A stretch of DNA of 47,088 nucleotides, taken from assembly GCA_900316665.1 (NCBI GenBank), contig ONDV01000010.1:1-47088 (forward strand), given 5' to 3'. Positions 33,792 through 42,319 of this stretch are shown piece after piece. Under the pieces are notes generated by a model, which worked only from the letters and a program-made list of their open reading frames with translations, searched no databases and had not been told where the DNA came from. The translations under genes were made by a program, and so were the position numbers. This stretch comes from an uncultured Lachnospiraceae bacterium. Lineage in GTDB: Bacteria > Bacillota > Clostridia > Lachnospirales > Lachnospiraceae. The stretch's first letter is position 1. Every line of letters starts with the position of its first letter.

Positions 33792-34711
33792 TGAATAAAG
33801 TGAAAATGGCGCTTATTCTTTTTTTTCTTTCTGCAGCGCTTTCACTGAACGGCTGCGGGGTTACAAATGTCATTAAGAAAGGAAAAAATGCCGCGCTTGC
33901 AATAAAGGAGGACTACGGAACTTTCGCGAACTGCGATGAGGTAACGGCGGCTTTTTCAAAGAAGATCGTGAAGGCTGTAAATGACGGCTCCGCTGAAAAA
34001 ATAAAGAAGTTATATGCAAAGGGAAAGTATGACGGCAGCGTGAATGACCTGATAAAAAAATTCAAGGGGCAAAAGATCTCAGTCGATTATGATACTGCTG
34101 AGCCTCATGCCGCTTTTTCGAGAAGGAAATTGAATAATAAAAACGGAGAGATGAAAGGCTCTTTTTATGTAAGGACTGAGAAAAATAAATTTTATCAGAT
34201 CCAGTTTGAAGCGGAACTTTCTTATAATAAAAATAACAGAATAAGCCATGCCGCCATTGAGAGAATGGTGCTTCTTTCTCCCGGTCTGATTGCAAAGAAT
34301 AATACTGATATGTCCGGCTGGAAGAGTTTCTGGGACGCGAATCAGATGGATAAGGCATATACGGAGCCTGCCGATGTAAAGGCAGATAATCCGGTAAGAG
34401 CCCTTGGCACTTATTTTAACGGTGACAGTAATAATGACAGGGTAGTCAATATTCTGCCTGAAAAGATATGGAATAATCCTGATTTTTCTCCTGAGGAATT
34501 TTATCAGACGGCAGGAGCGCCTTTTATTAAATTCACTGATTCAGATGGCAATATTAATTTCGTGTATAAGGTGGTAAGCACTGACGGCGGAGATAATGAT
34601 CATATCAGATTCATATTTTCCGGGCATGAATACAGGGCGGAATTATACGGCAAAGACAGTGATTCTATAGTAAGGGTAATGACCGGACAATTCGAGGGGG
34701 TGCCGTCATGA
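33791..34711 (+). CDS. Lipoprotein with DUF5104-like domain (first of two)
   Basis: A 306-residue lipoprotein: signal peptide and lipobox SLNGC with Cys22. After it, a ~110-residue helical and sheet domain (VKAVNDGSAEKIKKLYAKG) like DUF5104/NTF2-type domains common in clostridial lipoproteins, then a second domain. The ATG overlaps the kinase stop in TGATG and GCGGAGG precedes it. It shares layout with the next gene (N-terminal helix with EKIK, fibrous middle), so both may be paralogues. Possibly accessory sensors for the adjacent kinase; this is inference from position. Confidence 0.65.
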   Translation: MNKVKMALILFFLSAALSLNGCGVTNVIKKGKNAALAIKEDYGTFANCDEVTAAFSKKIVKAVNDGSAEKIKKLYAKGKYDGSVNDLIKKFKGQKISVDYDTAEPHAAFSRRKLNNKNGEMKGSFYVRTEKNKFYQIQFEAELSYNKNNRISHAAIERMVLLSPGLIAKNNTDMSGWKSFWDANQMDKAYTEPADVKADNPVRALGTYFNGDSNNDRVVNILPEKIWNNPDFSPEEFYQTAGAPFIKFTDSDGNINFVYKVVSTDGGDNDHIRFIFSGHEYRAELYGKDSDSIVRVMTGQFEGVPS

Positions 34712-35703
34712 AAAAAGCACTTTATTTTCTGATAGCTCTTGTTACAGTATTTTTCATGACAGGCTGCAGCTCGGGAGTACTAAAAAGCAAGCTGAAAAAG
34801 GAAGCAAATAATCTCACTGAATCAGACAGTAATGACAGAAAGACAAGGGAGAAGAGGATCAGGAATAATCTTTACACTTCCGAGTATAAGGCTATAAGGG
34901 ATTACACTAATGAGATTTATTACTATATAAAATCGGGCGAGACAGAGAAAATAAAAGCTCTTTTCTCTCCTCATGCCTGGAACGATGCTGCAGGACAGAA
35001 GCTCTCGGAGATGGCCTTGACTTTTAAGGGCAAAGAGATAAGCAGGCTTAAGTACGATTCCAAAGGTCGTGTGGGCAGCGGCAAGATAAGGAATGGCAGG
35101 GAGAAAAATGAGAGCACGGAAGATTTCTATGTGATTGCAGGGAAAGACGATCCAAACGACAGGGGCGACTGCTGGCATATATCCTATTCCCTTATCTGGC
35201 AGAATGAACTGAAGGGCGAAGAAAATAACTATGGTATTTCCAGTATGTCATTTACGTCAGCTGAGCTCGAAGCATACAATAATGAAGACTATAAAAGGTG
35301 GGATGATATAGATTATTCTGAGTCAGAAGCTGATGTGATAAGGATATTTAAAGCTGAGAAAAAAGATGGAAGAAAGATCATTTTTACCGGGGATGACATG
35401 ATCTATTCGGAAGAAAATTCTTATATTCTTACTGATGATGACCTGAAGGAGATCCTCGGCGATGACTATTTTGACGCTGAAAAATTTGCATCAGATCATC
35501 CTGATCACCTTGCCTTGAACTATACTCTGGGAAATGTATACAGCCCGAATTATTATTATAAGATGAGTGACGGAAGGTATCTGAAAATAGAGGTAACTGA
35601 CTGGGGCAAGAAATACATCTATATAACAGATCCGGAAACCGGTAAGTCCGCCTTGATGAAAGAGGAGAGAGGATTGGATGACTTCGAGCGGACTATGAGA
35701 TAA
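34708..35703 (+). CDS. Lipoprotein with DUF5104-like domain (second of two)
   Basis: A 331-residue lipoprotein with lipobox MTGC, Cys20. IKSGETEKIKALFSPHAW near residues 72-90 matches the same domain type as its neighbour. A charged middle (KGEENNYGISSMSFTS) and an Asp-rich C-terminal half follow. Overlaps the preceding gene by 4 bases. It ends 2 bases from the stop of the convergent hydrolase gene, so there is no room for a dedicated terminator. Confidence 0.65.
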   Translation: MKKALYFLIALVTVFFMTGCSSGVLKSKLKKEANNLTESDSNDRKTREKRIRNNLYTSEYKAIRDYTNEIYYYIKSGETEKIKALFSPHAWNDAAGQKLSEMALTFKGKEISRLKYDSKGRVGSGKIRNGREKNESTEDFYVIAGKDDPNDRGDCWHISYSLIWQNELKGEENNYGISSMSFTSAELEAYNNEDYKRWDDIDYSESEADVIRIFKAEKKDGRKIIFTGDDMIYSEENSYILTDDDLKEILGDDYFDAEKFASDHPDHLALNYTLGNVYSPNYYYKMSDGRYLKIEVTDWGKKYIYITDPETGKSALMKEERGLDDFERTMR

Positions 35704-35705
35704 TG

Positions 35706-36863
35706 TCAGCTCTTTACCTTCATAAGATCCAAATTAATGTCACGGACATCGCCGCAAACAGATCCCAGGAGCCATTCGGCCATGGATACGCCTGACTTGG
35801 TCCGCATGAAAAAAGTATGGTGGCGTACGGAAGTATGCGCTGTGCCGCCGGAAATGCGAAGCGAAGGCCAGTTGTATATGAAGAAACCGAAATGAGGGGT
35901 GATTTCTTTAAGCTCGCGGAGCATGACGCGCATATTCTGCCGGTATTTTTCCTGAACCTGAGGATCGGACGAATACCTGTGCGTGACCACGTCGTTATAA
36001 TAGGCGCTGAGAAGGTAATCTCTGGGTGAACCCGCATAAAGATAGCGGAGAGTGTCGCCGTACTTTTTATAAAGAGCTCTGTACCAGTCTGCTGTTATAT
36101 TGCCGGTTTTCACAGGACTCCAGATATCAGAAGGAGCATGCCAGATGTCGCGGGCAGTCGTTCGCCAGCGGTTATATATAAGCTGACCGCTGTCAGAGAA
36201 AAGAGTGACGTCTTTGCAGGCAGGATAGAATACGCTTAAGATCCTGTCGCTTACGGCAGGCACGGCGAATGCTCCTGCTGAGTCTCCGGCTATAAGCAGA
36301 GATTCAGGAGACGGGAAATATTCCTTAGCAACTCTCATTCCCGCAAGGAAATTTTTCAGTCCGTGAAAATGCAGCACTTCATCCTCGCCGTTTTCATTTC
36401 TGTAATGATAATCATTATCACCTGTATGAAAGTCGCCCGTGGCATAGGTTATTATTATGAAATTCCAGTCCTTGAATGGATTTTCAGTATTTTTTATATC
36501 AGTTATGCCATTATTTATATTCATTATCTGAGTCATGGGACGGAGGTTGTTCCAGTAGAAATTTGGAAGATGAGCGGCCACGGCTCCGCCTGTGACAGGC
36601 CGGGCTGCCGTGTATTCGTTCCATGCCACTCCGCCGCCGGATAGAAAAATGCAGAGCTTGTTCAAAAAACCTGTCTTAAGATAAATGTGATACCCGGTGC
36701 CGTCGCCTGACATGCCGGCAGCCAGCGGAATCCTGTACCATATATCTCTTTCGGGACTGCCGGAAAGGATTGGAGCTTCATATCGTTTCTCTATACCCCG
36801 ACTGACGGCGTTATCGAGAATGTTTCCTATTTTCTCAAGACCGGATTTATTTATTATTTTCAT
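35706..36863 (-). CDS. Pectinacetylesterase-like alpha/beta hydrolase
   Basis: A 385-residue hydrolase of the pectinacetylesterase/NOTUM superfamily. Family blocks: IFLSGGGVAWNE at residues 73-83 (oxyanion region), IITYATGDFHTGDN, IAGDSAGAFA with Ser195 as nucleophile, and SGGTAHTSVRHH near the C-terminus with the catalytic His. No signal peptide is seen, so it may act in the cytoplasm on an acylated intermediate or lipid; its polymer is unknown. Lies last in the minus-strand operon behind the DUF6320 gene. The nearest AGGAG (36882-36878) is 14 bases from ATG 36863, too far, and a four-codon ATG reading overlaps the start; start confidence is modest. Confidence 0.8.
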   Translation of the reverse strand: MKIINKSGLEKIGNILDNAVSRGIEKRYEAPILSGSPERDIWYRIPLAAGMSGDGTGYHIYLKTGFLNKLCIFLSGGGVAWNEYTAARPVTGGAVAAHLPNFYWNNLRPMTQIMNINNGITDIKNTENPFKDWNFIIITYATGDFHTGDNDYHYRNENGEDEVLHFHGLKNFLAGMRVAKEYFPSPESLLIAGDSAGAFAVPAVSDRILSVFYPACKDVTLFSDSGQLIYNRWRTTARDIWHAPSDIWSPVKTGNITADWYRALYKKYGDTLRYLYAGSPRDYLLSAYYNDVVTHRYSSDPQVQEKYRQNMRVMLRELKEITPHFGFFIYNWPSLRISGGTAHTSVRHHTFFMRTKSGVSMAEWLLGSVCGDVRDINLDLMKVKS

Positions 36864-36911
36864 TTGATCTGCATTTTCTCCTTATATCATCCGTTAGTTT
36901 TTAGTGAACTA

Positions 36912-36931
36912 CTCGGTTACAAGTAACCGAG
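36912..36931 (-). promoter_or_regulatory. Perfect 9-bp hairpin in a 121-base intergenic gap
   Basis: CTCGGTTAC AA GTAACCGAG forms a perfect palindrome between the DUF6320 stop (36985) and the hydrolase start (36863). Neither strand has a T run after it, so it is more likely an RNA processing or stability element than a terminator. Confidence 0.5.
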
Positions 36932-36984
36932 CTTCCTGCTTCTTTGAAACGGTAAGTTTTATTCCATTAGTTCTGCCAATCTTA

Positions 36985-37641
36985 TCAGATGTTAAAATAC
37001 CGCTCGGATGCTGACCGGAAGTCTCTCCACCGGAATATGAGGATTCCAAGGAAAAACAAGAGACATGATCCTATACTGATTATTGGAGTGATCTTGATTT
37101 TAGTATATCCTGTCTTCAGGAATATGAGCTGGAGAAAAGAGAGCACGCAGTCGAGAAGCATATAAAGCACAAAATCCATAAAGATCATATGAAGACCGAG
37201 TCCGAGAGACAGCACCAGAAACATTGTCCCTATAAAGCCGAATGGAAGGACCCAGTTTATGGACCAGCCGTGTCGTCCGGTAAGAGCGTCTACTATGAGA
37301 CAGGCAATCATGCCGAGATATATCTGGCAGACACTCATTTTCAGAGGATTTGTCCTTGTGTAGATCGTGGCGCAGATATCCAGGAATGCGATAAGAGCGC
37401 TTAATACGACAAGCGGCATCCATGAATAGAAATTTCCTGTGATAGCTCTGACGGACCACATGGCAATAAGGACTGCCAGAAAAATAAATCCTGAGACCCT
37501 TATTATGGTAGCCTTTGATATTGTCTTAGGAATATAAGGGTATACGTCTTCTGACGGTTCTCCGGTAAGCGGTCCCTCACATAAGGGGCAGACTGTCTTG
37601 TTTCCAATAATATCCATTTTGCATCTGTTGCAGTGAAGCAT
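36985..37641 (-). CDS. DUF6320 zinc-ribbon membrane protein
   Basis: A 218-residue protein. The N-terminal zinc ribbon is CNRCKMDIIGNKTVCPLC at residues 4-21; after it are six hydrophobic segments from about residue 50 to 208. The whole resembles DUF6320, a family I know from Lachnospiraceae operons next to the AATase-like enzyme. ATG is 2 bases after the stop of that gene (37644), so expression is coupled. Function unknown; a membrane partner for the acyltransferase is plausible. Confidence 0.75.
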   Translation of the reverse strand: MLHCNRCKMDIIGNKTVCPLCEGPLTGEPSEDVYPYIPKTISKATIIRVSGFIFLAVLIAMWSVRAITGNFYSWMPLVVLSALIAFLDICATIYTRTNPLKMSVCQIYLGMIACLIVDALTGRHGWSINWVLPFGFIGTMFLVLSLGLGLHMIFMDFVLYMLLDCVLSFLQLIFLKTGYTKIKITPIISIGSCLLFFLGILIFRWRDFRSASERYFNI

Positions 37642-37643
37642 TA

Positions 37644-38933
37644 TTACTCCTTTACATCTTTGGGAGGCGTCATATAATCATTGGTCGCAATGACTACATT
37701 TACTCCCATACCATTAAGTCGTCTGAAAAAATTCATAGGCACGCTGTGATTTTCAAAACATGACGTGATGCCGAATACCATTTTGTCCTTATAGGAGCTT
37801 ATGCACATGAATTCCGAGCTGCATGCCATAAAGCTTGCAAATTTATTTATATAAGGATCGGTTTCAGGAGGCATATTGACCTTTCCGACATTGGATACGG
37901 ATGTAGTAATGCCTCCGTCCATACGGCTCTTTATGTATCTGAGACCAAGCTCTTTTAAAAATAAAGGCACTGCCTTGACGGCAATGTTATGCTCAAGCGA
38001 TGAATAGGAGTTCATGGTGTCCCTCATCTTTTCATCCGTCAGCTCTTCTTTAAAATTTTTGTCAACGTCTGAAATAATATCAGCCAGATCGCCTTTATAT
38101 TTATGAGGATCGAAAGATACGTTTATTACACCGAAGAAATTTCTTGTAGTCGCAGACTGGAAATATTGTCTGAGGTTTACAGGAACGCTTACTACTATCG
38201 GATGATCGTATTCCGAATGCTTCATCATTAGAAGGATCGCTTCTATCCATACAGAAGTGGCGAATACGCCGAGTGTGGTATGGTACTTGTGGGCAAGCTC
38301 AAGAACTCCGGCAGCTGATGCCGTGCCCTCGATAAGGTGCTCGTCCAGATTTGGATCAAGCCTTCCCTTTATTGCGTAGGCTTTCTTGGGAAACATCTCC
38401 TTTATATAATTTCTGTGTTTTCTCTTATCGGATTCGTAATATCTGCTGAAGGCGTCCTGCTTTTTCTCATCGATTGACGATGTGTCTTCGCCGAGTATAG
38501 ACGGGTCTATGCCGTATTTTAATATCAGATATTCACAAATAATATGGCGGAAAATAATAAAGCCGCCGGTTCCATCAGAAAGAGTGTGGAACATTTCGAG
38601 ACTTATCCTTTTGCCGAAATAGTTGAGACGGTAGAGAAGCGTTTTCTGACCGCGGACGTAGAGGGCATGGAGAGGGTTCAAATGTTCCTCGCTGACATCA
38701 GCTGACCGGTCCATTTCGTCCATATAATACCAGAAAATGCCCTTTCTAAGGCAGCAGTTCATGTATGGAAATTCATCTGTAGTATGTTCAAGGGCAGTAT
38801 TCAGAATCTCCGGATCAACATCTTCATTAAGTTCGCAGACAAGTCTGAAAACACGCGTATCTGCTCCGTGCATGGATGACGGAATTATCTTCGCGGCGTT
38901 ATCAAGCCTGTACCATTCTTTTTCCTGTTTCAT
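37644..38933 (-). CDS. Condensation/alcohol acetyltransferase-like protein
   Basis: A 429-residue enzyme with the chloramphenicol-acetyltransferase fold of condensation domains and alcohol acetyltransferases. The catalytic HxxxD is HTLSDGTGG at residues 116-124; PVVSVPVNLRQYF and the later SNVGKV block fit the fold (NRPS condensation-like). It may transfer an acyl group from a CoA or carrier protein to an alcohol. ATG 38933 follows GAGG; an in-frame GTG at 38969 lies within the leader. Sits behind a strong promoter (38979-39007) and is followed by DUF6320 and the hydrolase, so synthesis and removal of an ester may be paired. Confidence 0.72.
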   Translation of the reverse strand: MKQEKEWYRLDNAAKIIPSSMHGADTRVFRLVCELNEDVDPEILNTALEHTTDEFPYMNCCLRKGIFWYYMDEMDRSADVSEEHLNPLHALYVRGQKTLLYRLNYFGKRISLEMFHTLSDGTGGFIIFRHIICEYLILKYGIDPSILGEDTSSIDEKKQDAFSRYYESDKRKHRNYIKEMFPKKAYAIKGRLDPNLDEHLIEGTASAAGVLELAHKYHTTLGVFATSVWIEAILLMMKHSEYDHPIVVSVPVNLRQYFQSATTRNFFGVINVSFDPHKYKGDLADIISDVDKNFKEELTDEKMRDTMNSYSSLEHNIAVKAVPLFLKELGLRYIKSRMDGGITTSVSNVGKVNMPPETDPYINKFASFMACSSEFMCISSYKDKMVFGITSCFENHSVPMNFFRRLNGMGVNVVIATNDYMTPPKDVKE

Positions 38934-38953
38934 AATATCCTCATGTAAAATAT

Positions 38954-38964
38954 AAGTGTCACTT
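38954..38964 (-). promoter_or_regulatory. Palindrome AAGTGACACTT in the leader
   Basis: AAGTG-A-CACTT (minus strand) lies about 8-18 bases downstream of the predicted transcription start of the acyltransferase operon. Position and symmetry fit an operator, but it is short. Confidence 0.3.
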
Positions 38965-38978
38965 GCCACTAATATTTT

Positions 38979-39007
38979 AATATACGACAGTATGATATGA
39001 GTGTCAA
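38979..39007 (-). promoter_or_regulatory. Strong sigma-A promoter of the acyltransferase-DUF6320-hydrolase operon
   Basis: On the minus strand TTGACA (39007-39002), 17-base spacer, TATATT (38984-38979). -35 is perfect and -10 is five of six. Confidence 0.8.
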
Positions 39008-39047
39008 AAATCGGACGACCTGACGTGAAGCCTCACACGACCTGACA

Positions 39048-39383
39048 TCAAAGTGGCGAGACCTTGTGTTCCTCAATGTAACCGCAGACGTGGACATTTA
39101 TATAGCCCAGCTTCTGAAGAGCGCGTTTAGTCTTTTTTGGCTTGATCTGGTAGCTGCCGTAGATGTAGATCACAGCGGATTTATCGGGGATCCTGTGTCC
39201 GATCAAGTCCAGCCTGTCCGCGGGAATATTTACAGCTCCTCCCACATGCTTCTCCTGATAGGATTCTTTTGAGCGTATGTCCAGAAGATATGCTCCTTTT
39301 GTGGTTCTTACTATATTTATTCCCTCGTTTACGGTTTTTACATCCTTGAATTCAACTCTTCCGTTTTTATTACGACCGAACAT
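39048..39383 (-). CDS. Rhodanese-like domain protein lacking the active-site Cys
   Basis: A 111-residue single rhodanese domain: GAYLLDIRSKESYQEKHVGGAVNIP is the usual N-terminal half with ROSxEF-like substitution, and ALQKLGYINVHV ends it. The active-site loop reads AVIYIYGSYQIKPKK where Cys-x4-Arg/Ser is expected; it has no Cys, so sulfurtransfer is unlikely. GAGGTG lies before ATG 39383; a GTG at 39392 would give three residues more. It precedes the acyltransferase operon by 115 bases on the same strand, and the strong promoter between makes separate transcription likely. Confidence 0.75.
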   Translation of the reverse strand: MFGRNKNGRVEFKDVKTVNEGINIVRTTKGAYLLDIRSKESYQEKHVGGAVNIPADRLDLIGHRIPDKSAVIYIYGSYQIKPKKTKRALQKLGYINVHVCGYIEEHKVSPL

Positions 39384-39412
39384 GATCTGCACCTCTTATT
39401 TTCAATAAAGTT

Positions 39413-39714
39413 CTAAAACTTCCCACATGAATAATGAGAATCTTCGTTGCAAGGATTCATTCGCTTTTTGCCAAGAGATGTCACAGTGGTGGCTCACAAG
39501 TAGTGTTTTTCAAATAAATTTTGCAGTTGCAATAATCTACAAGGAAGCATTTCTGCTTGAACGGCTGTCAGAGAAGCCTCAATTAGCGTGCTCGCTCACG
39601 ACGAAAAACACAATGTTCGCCACCATCTGTGCATCTCATGGCTTCCATGAATCCTTGCAACGAAGATGATCCATGGAAATTGATGCAAGCGCATTAAATG
39701 TGGGAAGTTTTTAC
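39413..39714 (+). mobile_element. Complete MITE-like element with long terminal inverted repeats
   Basis: Starts CTAAAACTTCCCACAT (39413-39428) and ends ATGTGGGAAG near 39708. Nested inverted pairs: CTTCGTTGCAAGGATTCAT with ATGAATCCTTGCAACGAAG; GCCAAGAGATGTCACAGTGGTGGC with a near match GCCACCATCTGTGCATCTCATGGC (reverse complement, some bulges); GTGTTTTT with AAAAACAC. It contains no convincing gene. It lacks about 70 bases of the core seen in the copy at 45432. Folding as RNA would give a ~100-bp arm hairpin. Confidence 0.8.
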
Positions 39715-39793
39715 AAATTTGCTTCTTACCTCTTCACATTGTGAATCTATTTGGTAAGATATACAAGGAAAATTTTTAAAAGCAGGTGTAATA

Positions 39794-41578
39794 ATGAATA
39801 AAAGACATATAAACGGAACAGACGGCCTTCGTGCCATAGCAATAATAGGAATAATAATCTACCACATGGCCAGAGGGGTATTTCCGGGCGGATTTCTGGG
39901 CGTAAACGGATTTCTTCTTATCATGGGATTCTTTATGTCCTATGGTCTAAGCGACAGCTTCAATGTGAAGAGATTTTATGTTAAGAAAATAAAGAGAATT
40001 TATCCGCCTCTTCTCATTACTTTGATACTTGTCACGGCAGCTGTTTTAATCATGAGCCCTGGTATGCGAAGGAATACTTTTCCTGAAGTCATGAGCATAA
40101 TATTCGGATATAACAACTGGTACCAGATCGGAGCCAATTCATCATATTTTACAAAGATGCTGAATTCTTCACCGCTTACCCATATGTGGTACACAGGTCT
40201 TACGGTTCAGTATTATCTGATCTGGCCGGTAATAGCCTTTATTGCCAATTCGCTGATTTCCGATAATGATTCGCTGAAATGGAAGAGTGAAGTGGGAAAG
40301 GGAGAGAAGATTTTTCTTACAGGAATCATTTCTCTTGCCCTTATGTCCGCTGTCGAGCTGGCTCTTTTATATGTGCCGGGAAAGGATCCGTCCAGGATCT
40401 ATTACGGAACCGACACCAGATTTTTCGCGGTTCTTCTTGGAATAGCTCTGGGTCTTGCCGTGGCTCATTATCCGGACAGACATCCTGAGAATTCTTCTAT
40501 AGTCTGTACTTCTGCCGGAATTATTTCCATAGCCGGTCTCATCATACTTGGATTTGTGGCTACAGGGGGATCAGCCCTTACTTACAGAATATGGATGCAG
40601 CTGTCAACAGTCTTGTATCTGATCCTCATGGTATGCGTTGTATGCGATCAGGATACCTTTGGTCGTGTGATGGACTGCCTGCCCTTAAGAGCCATAGGAA
40701 AGGTAAGCTACGAACTATATCTTGTCATGTATCCCTGCATCTATTTTATGCAGAAAATGGTCATGAAGCACGGCTGGGGGAACGCAGCCTACTTTATTAG
40801 TACGTCACTTCTTATTGCTGCAGCTGCTGTAGCTGTTCATTTTGCGGCAGAGGGGATAATAAAGGCGATGGATCATTTCTTTGACGCGGAGAGATTTCTT
40901 CAGGGTGTATTGATTCCATTTCTCCTTCTTTTCCTTGGCATAGGACTTGCTTTCTTACAGGGAAGGAGAGCTGATGCACTGGGTGGCAATAAAGACATGG
41001 CGGAGCTTGAGGCTGAGCTTAATAATAATAAAAAGATGCTGAAGAGTCAGCAGAAGAAAAAATCGAATACAGACGATGCAAATAATAAAGCTCAGATCGA
41101 CTACAGCGACGTCACAGCGATTGGAGACTCGGTAATGCTCGGAGCGGCGAACTCAATGATGAATGACATGCCGGGAATCTATGTTGATGCCGTTGTCGGA
41201 AGGCAGATAACAGATGCCAACTCCATAATAGATTCGCTGAAGCAGCAGGGAAGACTTGGAAATATTGTGATCATCCATCTCGGTACCAACGGCAACAGGG
41301 CTGTTGAAAAATACATAAGCATTATTGATGATATAGGCCAGGACAAAAAAGTCTTCTGGGTGACTTCTCACGGAGTGGACTGGTCGCATGAAGTCAATAT
41401 CACCATAAATGACGCAGCATCACAGAGGAAGGATCTTACTGTGCTTGACTGGGATTCATATTCACAAGGTCATCCTGACTGGTTCTACAGTGACGGGATC
41501 CATCTCACGCCTCCGGGAAGAGATGCATACGCGCAGTTTTTGAAGGACGCAGTGGATAAGGCAAAGAAGGAGAAATAA
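39794..41578 (+). CDS. OatA-like O-acetyltransferase: acyltransferase-3 membrane domain fused to SGNH domain
   Basis: A 594-residue protein. Residues ~1-380 are an acyltransferase-3 domain with about ten hydrophobic segments, starting GTDGLRAIAIIGIIIYHM (His of the active site) with GVNGFLLIMGFF. After a Lys/Asn-rich spacer (~395-435), an extracytoplasmic SGNH domain follows: AIGDSVMLGAAN near 442, HLGTNGN near 495 and DGIHLTPPGRDAY near 566, all catalytic blocks present. The family O-acetylates peptidoglycan muramic acid (lysozyme resistance) or secondary polymers. Directly follows the repeat element; the next gene starts at the base after its stop. Confidence 0.9.
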   Translation: MNKRHINGTDGLRAIAIIGIIIYHMARGVFPGGFLGVNGFLLIMGFFMSYGLSDSFNVKRFYVKKIKRIYPPLLITLILVTAAVLIMSPGMRRNTFPEVMSIIFGYNNWYQIGANSSYFTKMLNSSPLTHMWYTGLTVQYYLIWPVIAFIANSLISDNDSLKWKSEVGKGEKIFLTGIISLALMSAVELALLYVPGKDPSRIYYGTDTRFFAVLLGIALGLAVAHYPDRHPENSSIVCTSAGIISIAGLIILGFVATGGSALTYRIWMQLSTVLYLILMVCVVCDQDTFGRVMDCLPLRAIGKVSYELYLVMYPCIYFMQKMVMKHGWGNAAYFISTSLLIAAAAVAVHFAAEGIIKAMDHFFDAERFLQGVLIPFLLLFLGIGLAFLQGRRADALGGNKDMAELEAELNNNKKMLKSQQKKKSNTDDANNKAQIDYSDVTAIGDSVMLGAANSMMNDMPGIYVDAVVGRQITDANSIIDSLKQQGRLGNIVIIHLGTNGNRAVEKYISIIDDIGQDKKVFWVTSHGVDWSHEVNITINDAASQRKDLTVLDWDSYSQGHPDWFYSDGIHLTPPGRDAYAQFLKDAVDKAKKEK

Positions 41579-42319
41579 ATGGACAGACCGCTTATATGGG
41601 CTCACAGAGGAGCGAGCGCTCACGCGCCGGAGAATACTCTTTCGGCATTTGAGAGGGCAATAGATGAAGGCGCCGACGGAATTGAACTGGATGTACAGCT
41701 GACAAGCGACGGACAGATCGTGGTGTGTCATGATGAGCGCATAGACAGGACAGCTGATGCGAAGGGATTTATCAAGGATTATTCGCTGGAAGAGCTGAAA
41801 AAAATGGATTTTTCCAACGAGATGAGCGACTTCAGTGGCGAAAGGATCCCGACGCTTTCTGAAGTCATGGATCTTTTAAAACCTACCGACCTTACTATCA
41901 ATATTGAGCTGAAGACCGGTATATTCTTCTATCCCGGAATAGAAGAGAAGGTCGATAAGGCTGTAAAGGACGCGGGATTCCAGGACAGGGTGATCTATTC
42001 TTCATTCAATCACTATTCGGCGAGAAAGATGGCCGAGATCGACAGGGGAAACCTTATTGCATTTCTGACGTCAGACGGGATCATTGACTTACCCTCTTAT
42101 GCGGCAGGGTACGGTGTAAAGGCGGTTCATCCGGCAGGATATACGATACTTTATCCCGGATTTATGGACGAGTGCAGAAGACTGGGGCTCGATGTAAATG
42201 TCTGGACTGTAAACGAGCCTGAGCATATCCGTATGTGTCAGAAGGCCGGAGTCCATGCCATAATCACGAATTATCCCGGTATGGCCATGTCAGTAATAAA
42301 GGGAAAAGAATATGAATGA
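41579..42319 (+). CDS. Glycerophosphodiester phosphodiesterase
   Basis: A 246-residue TIM-barrel enzyme splitting glycerophosphodiesters into glycerol-3-phosphate and alcohol. Catalytic blocks: WAHRGASAHAPENTLSAF, GADGIELDVQLTSDGQIVVCHDERIDRT (both His and acidic metal ligands). INIELKT and VNVWTVNEPEHI complete the barrel. No signal peptide, so cytoplasmic. Translationally coupled: TAA of the acyltransferase is immediately followed by ATG, with AAGGAG before it. Overlaps the hydrolase by 8 bases. Confidence 0.92.
   Translation: MDRPLIWAHRGASAHAPENTLSAFERAIDEGADGIELDVQLTSDGQIVVCHDERIDRTADAKGFIKDYSLEELKKMDFSNEMSDFSGERIPTLSEVMDLLKPTDLTINIELKTGIFFYPGIEEKVDKAVKDAGFQDRVIYSSFNHYSARKMAEIDRGNLIAFLTSDGIIDLPSYAAGYGVKAVHPAGYTILYPGFMDECRRLGLDVNVWTVNEPEHIRMCQKAGVHAIITNYPGMAMSVIKGKEYE

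Noticed and set aside
39427..39669. 80-residue open frame inside the MITE
   Set aside because: It lies in the hairpin arms and core and shares residues with the antisense-like frame at 5403-5666; a product of the repeat, not a gene.
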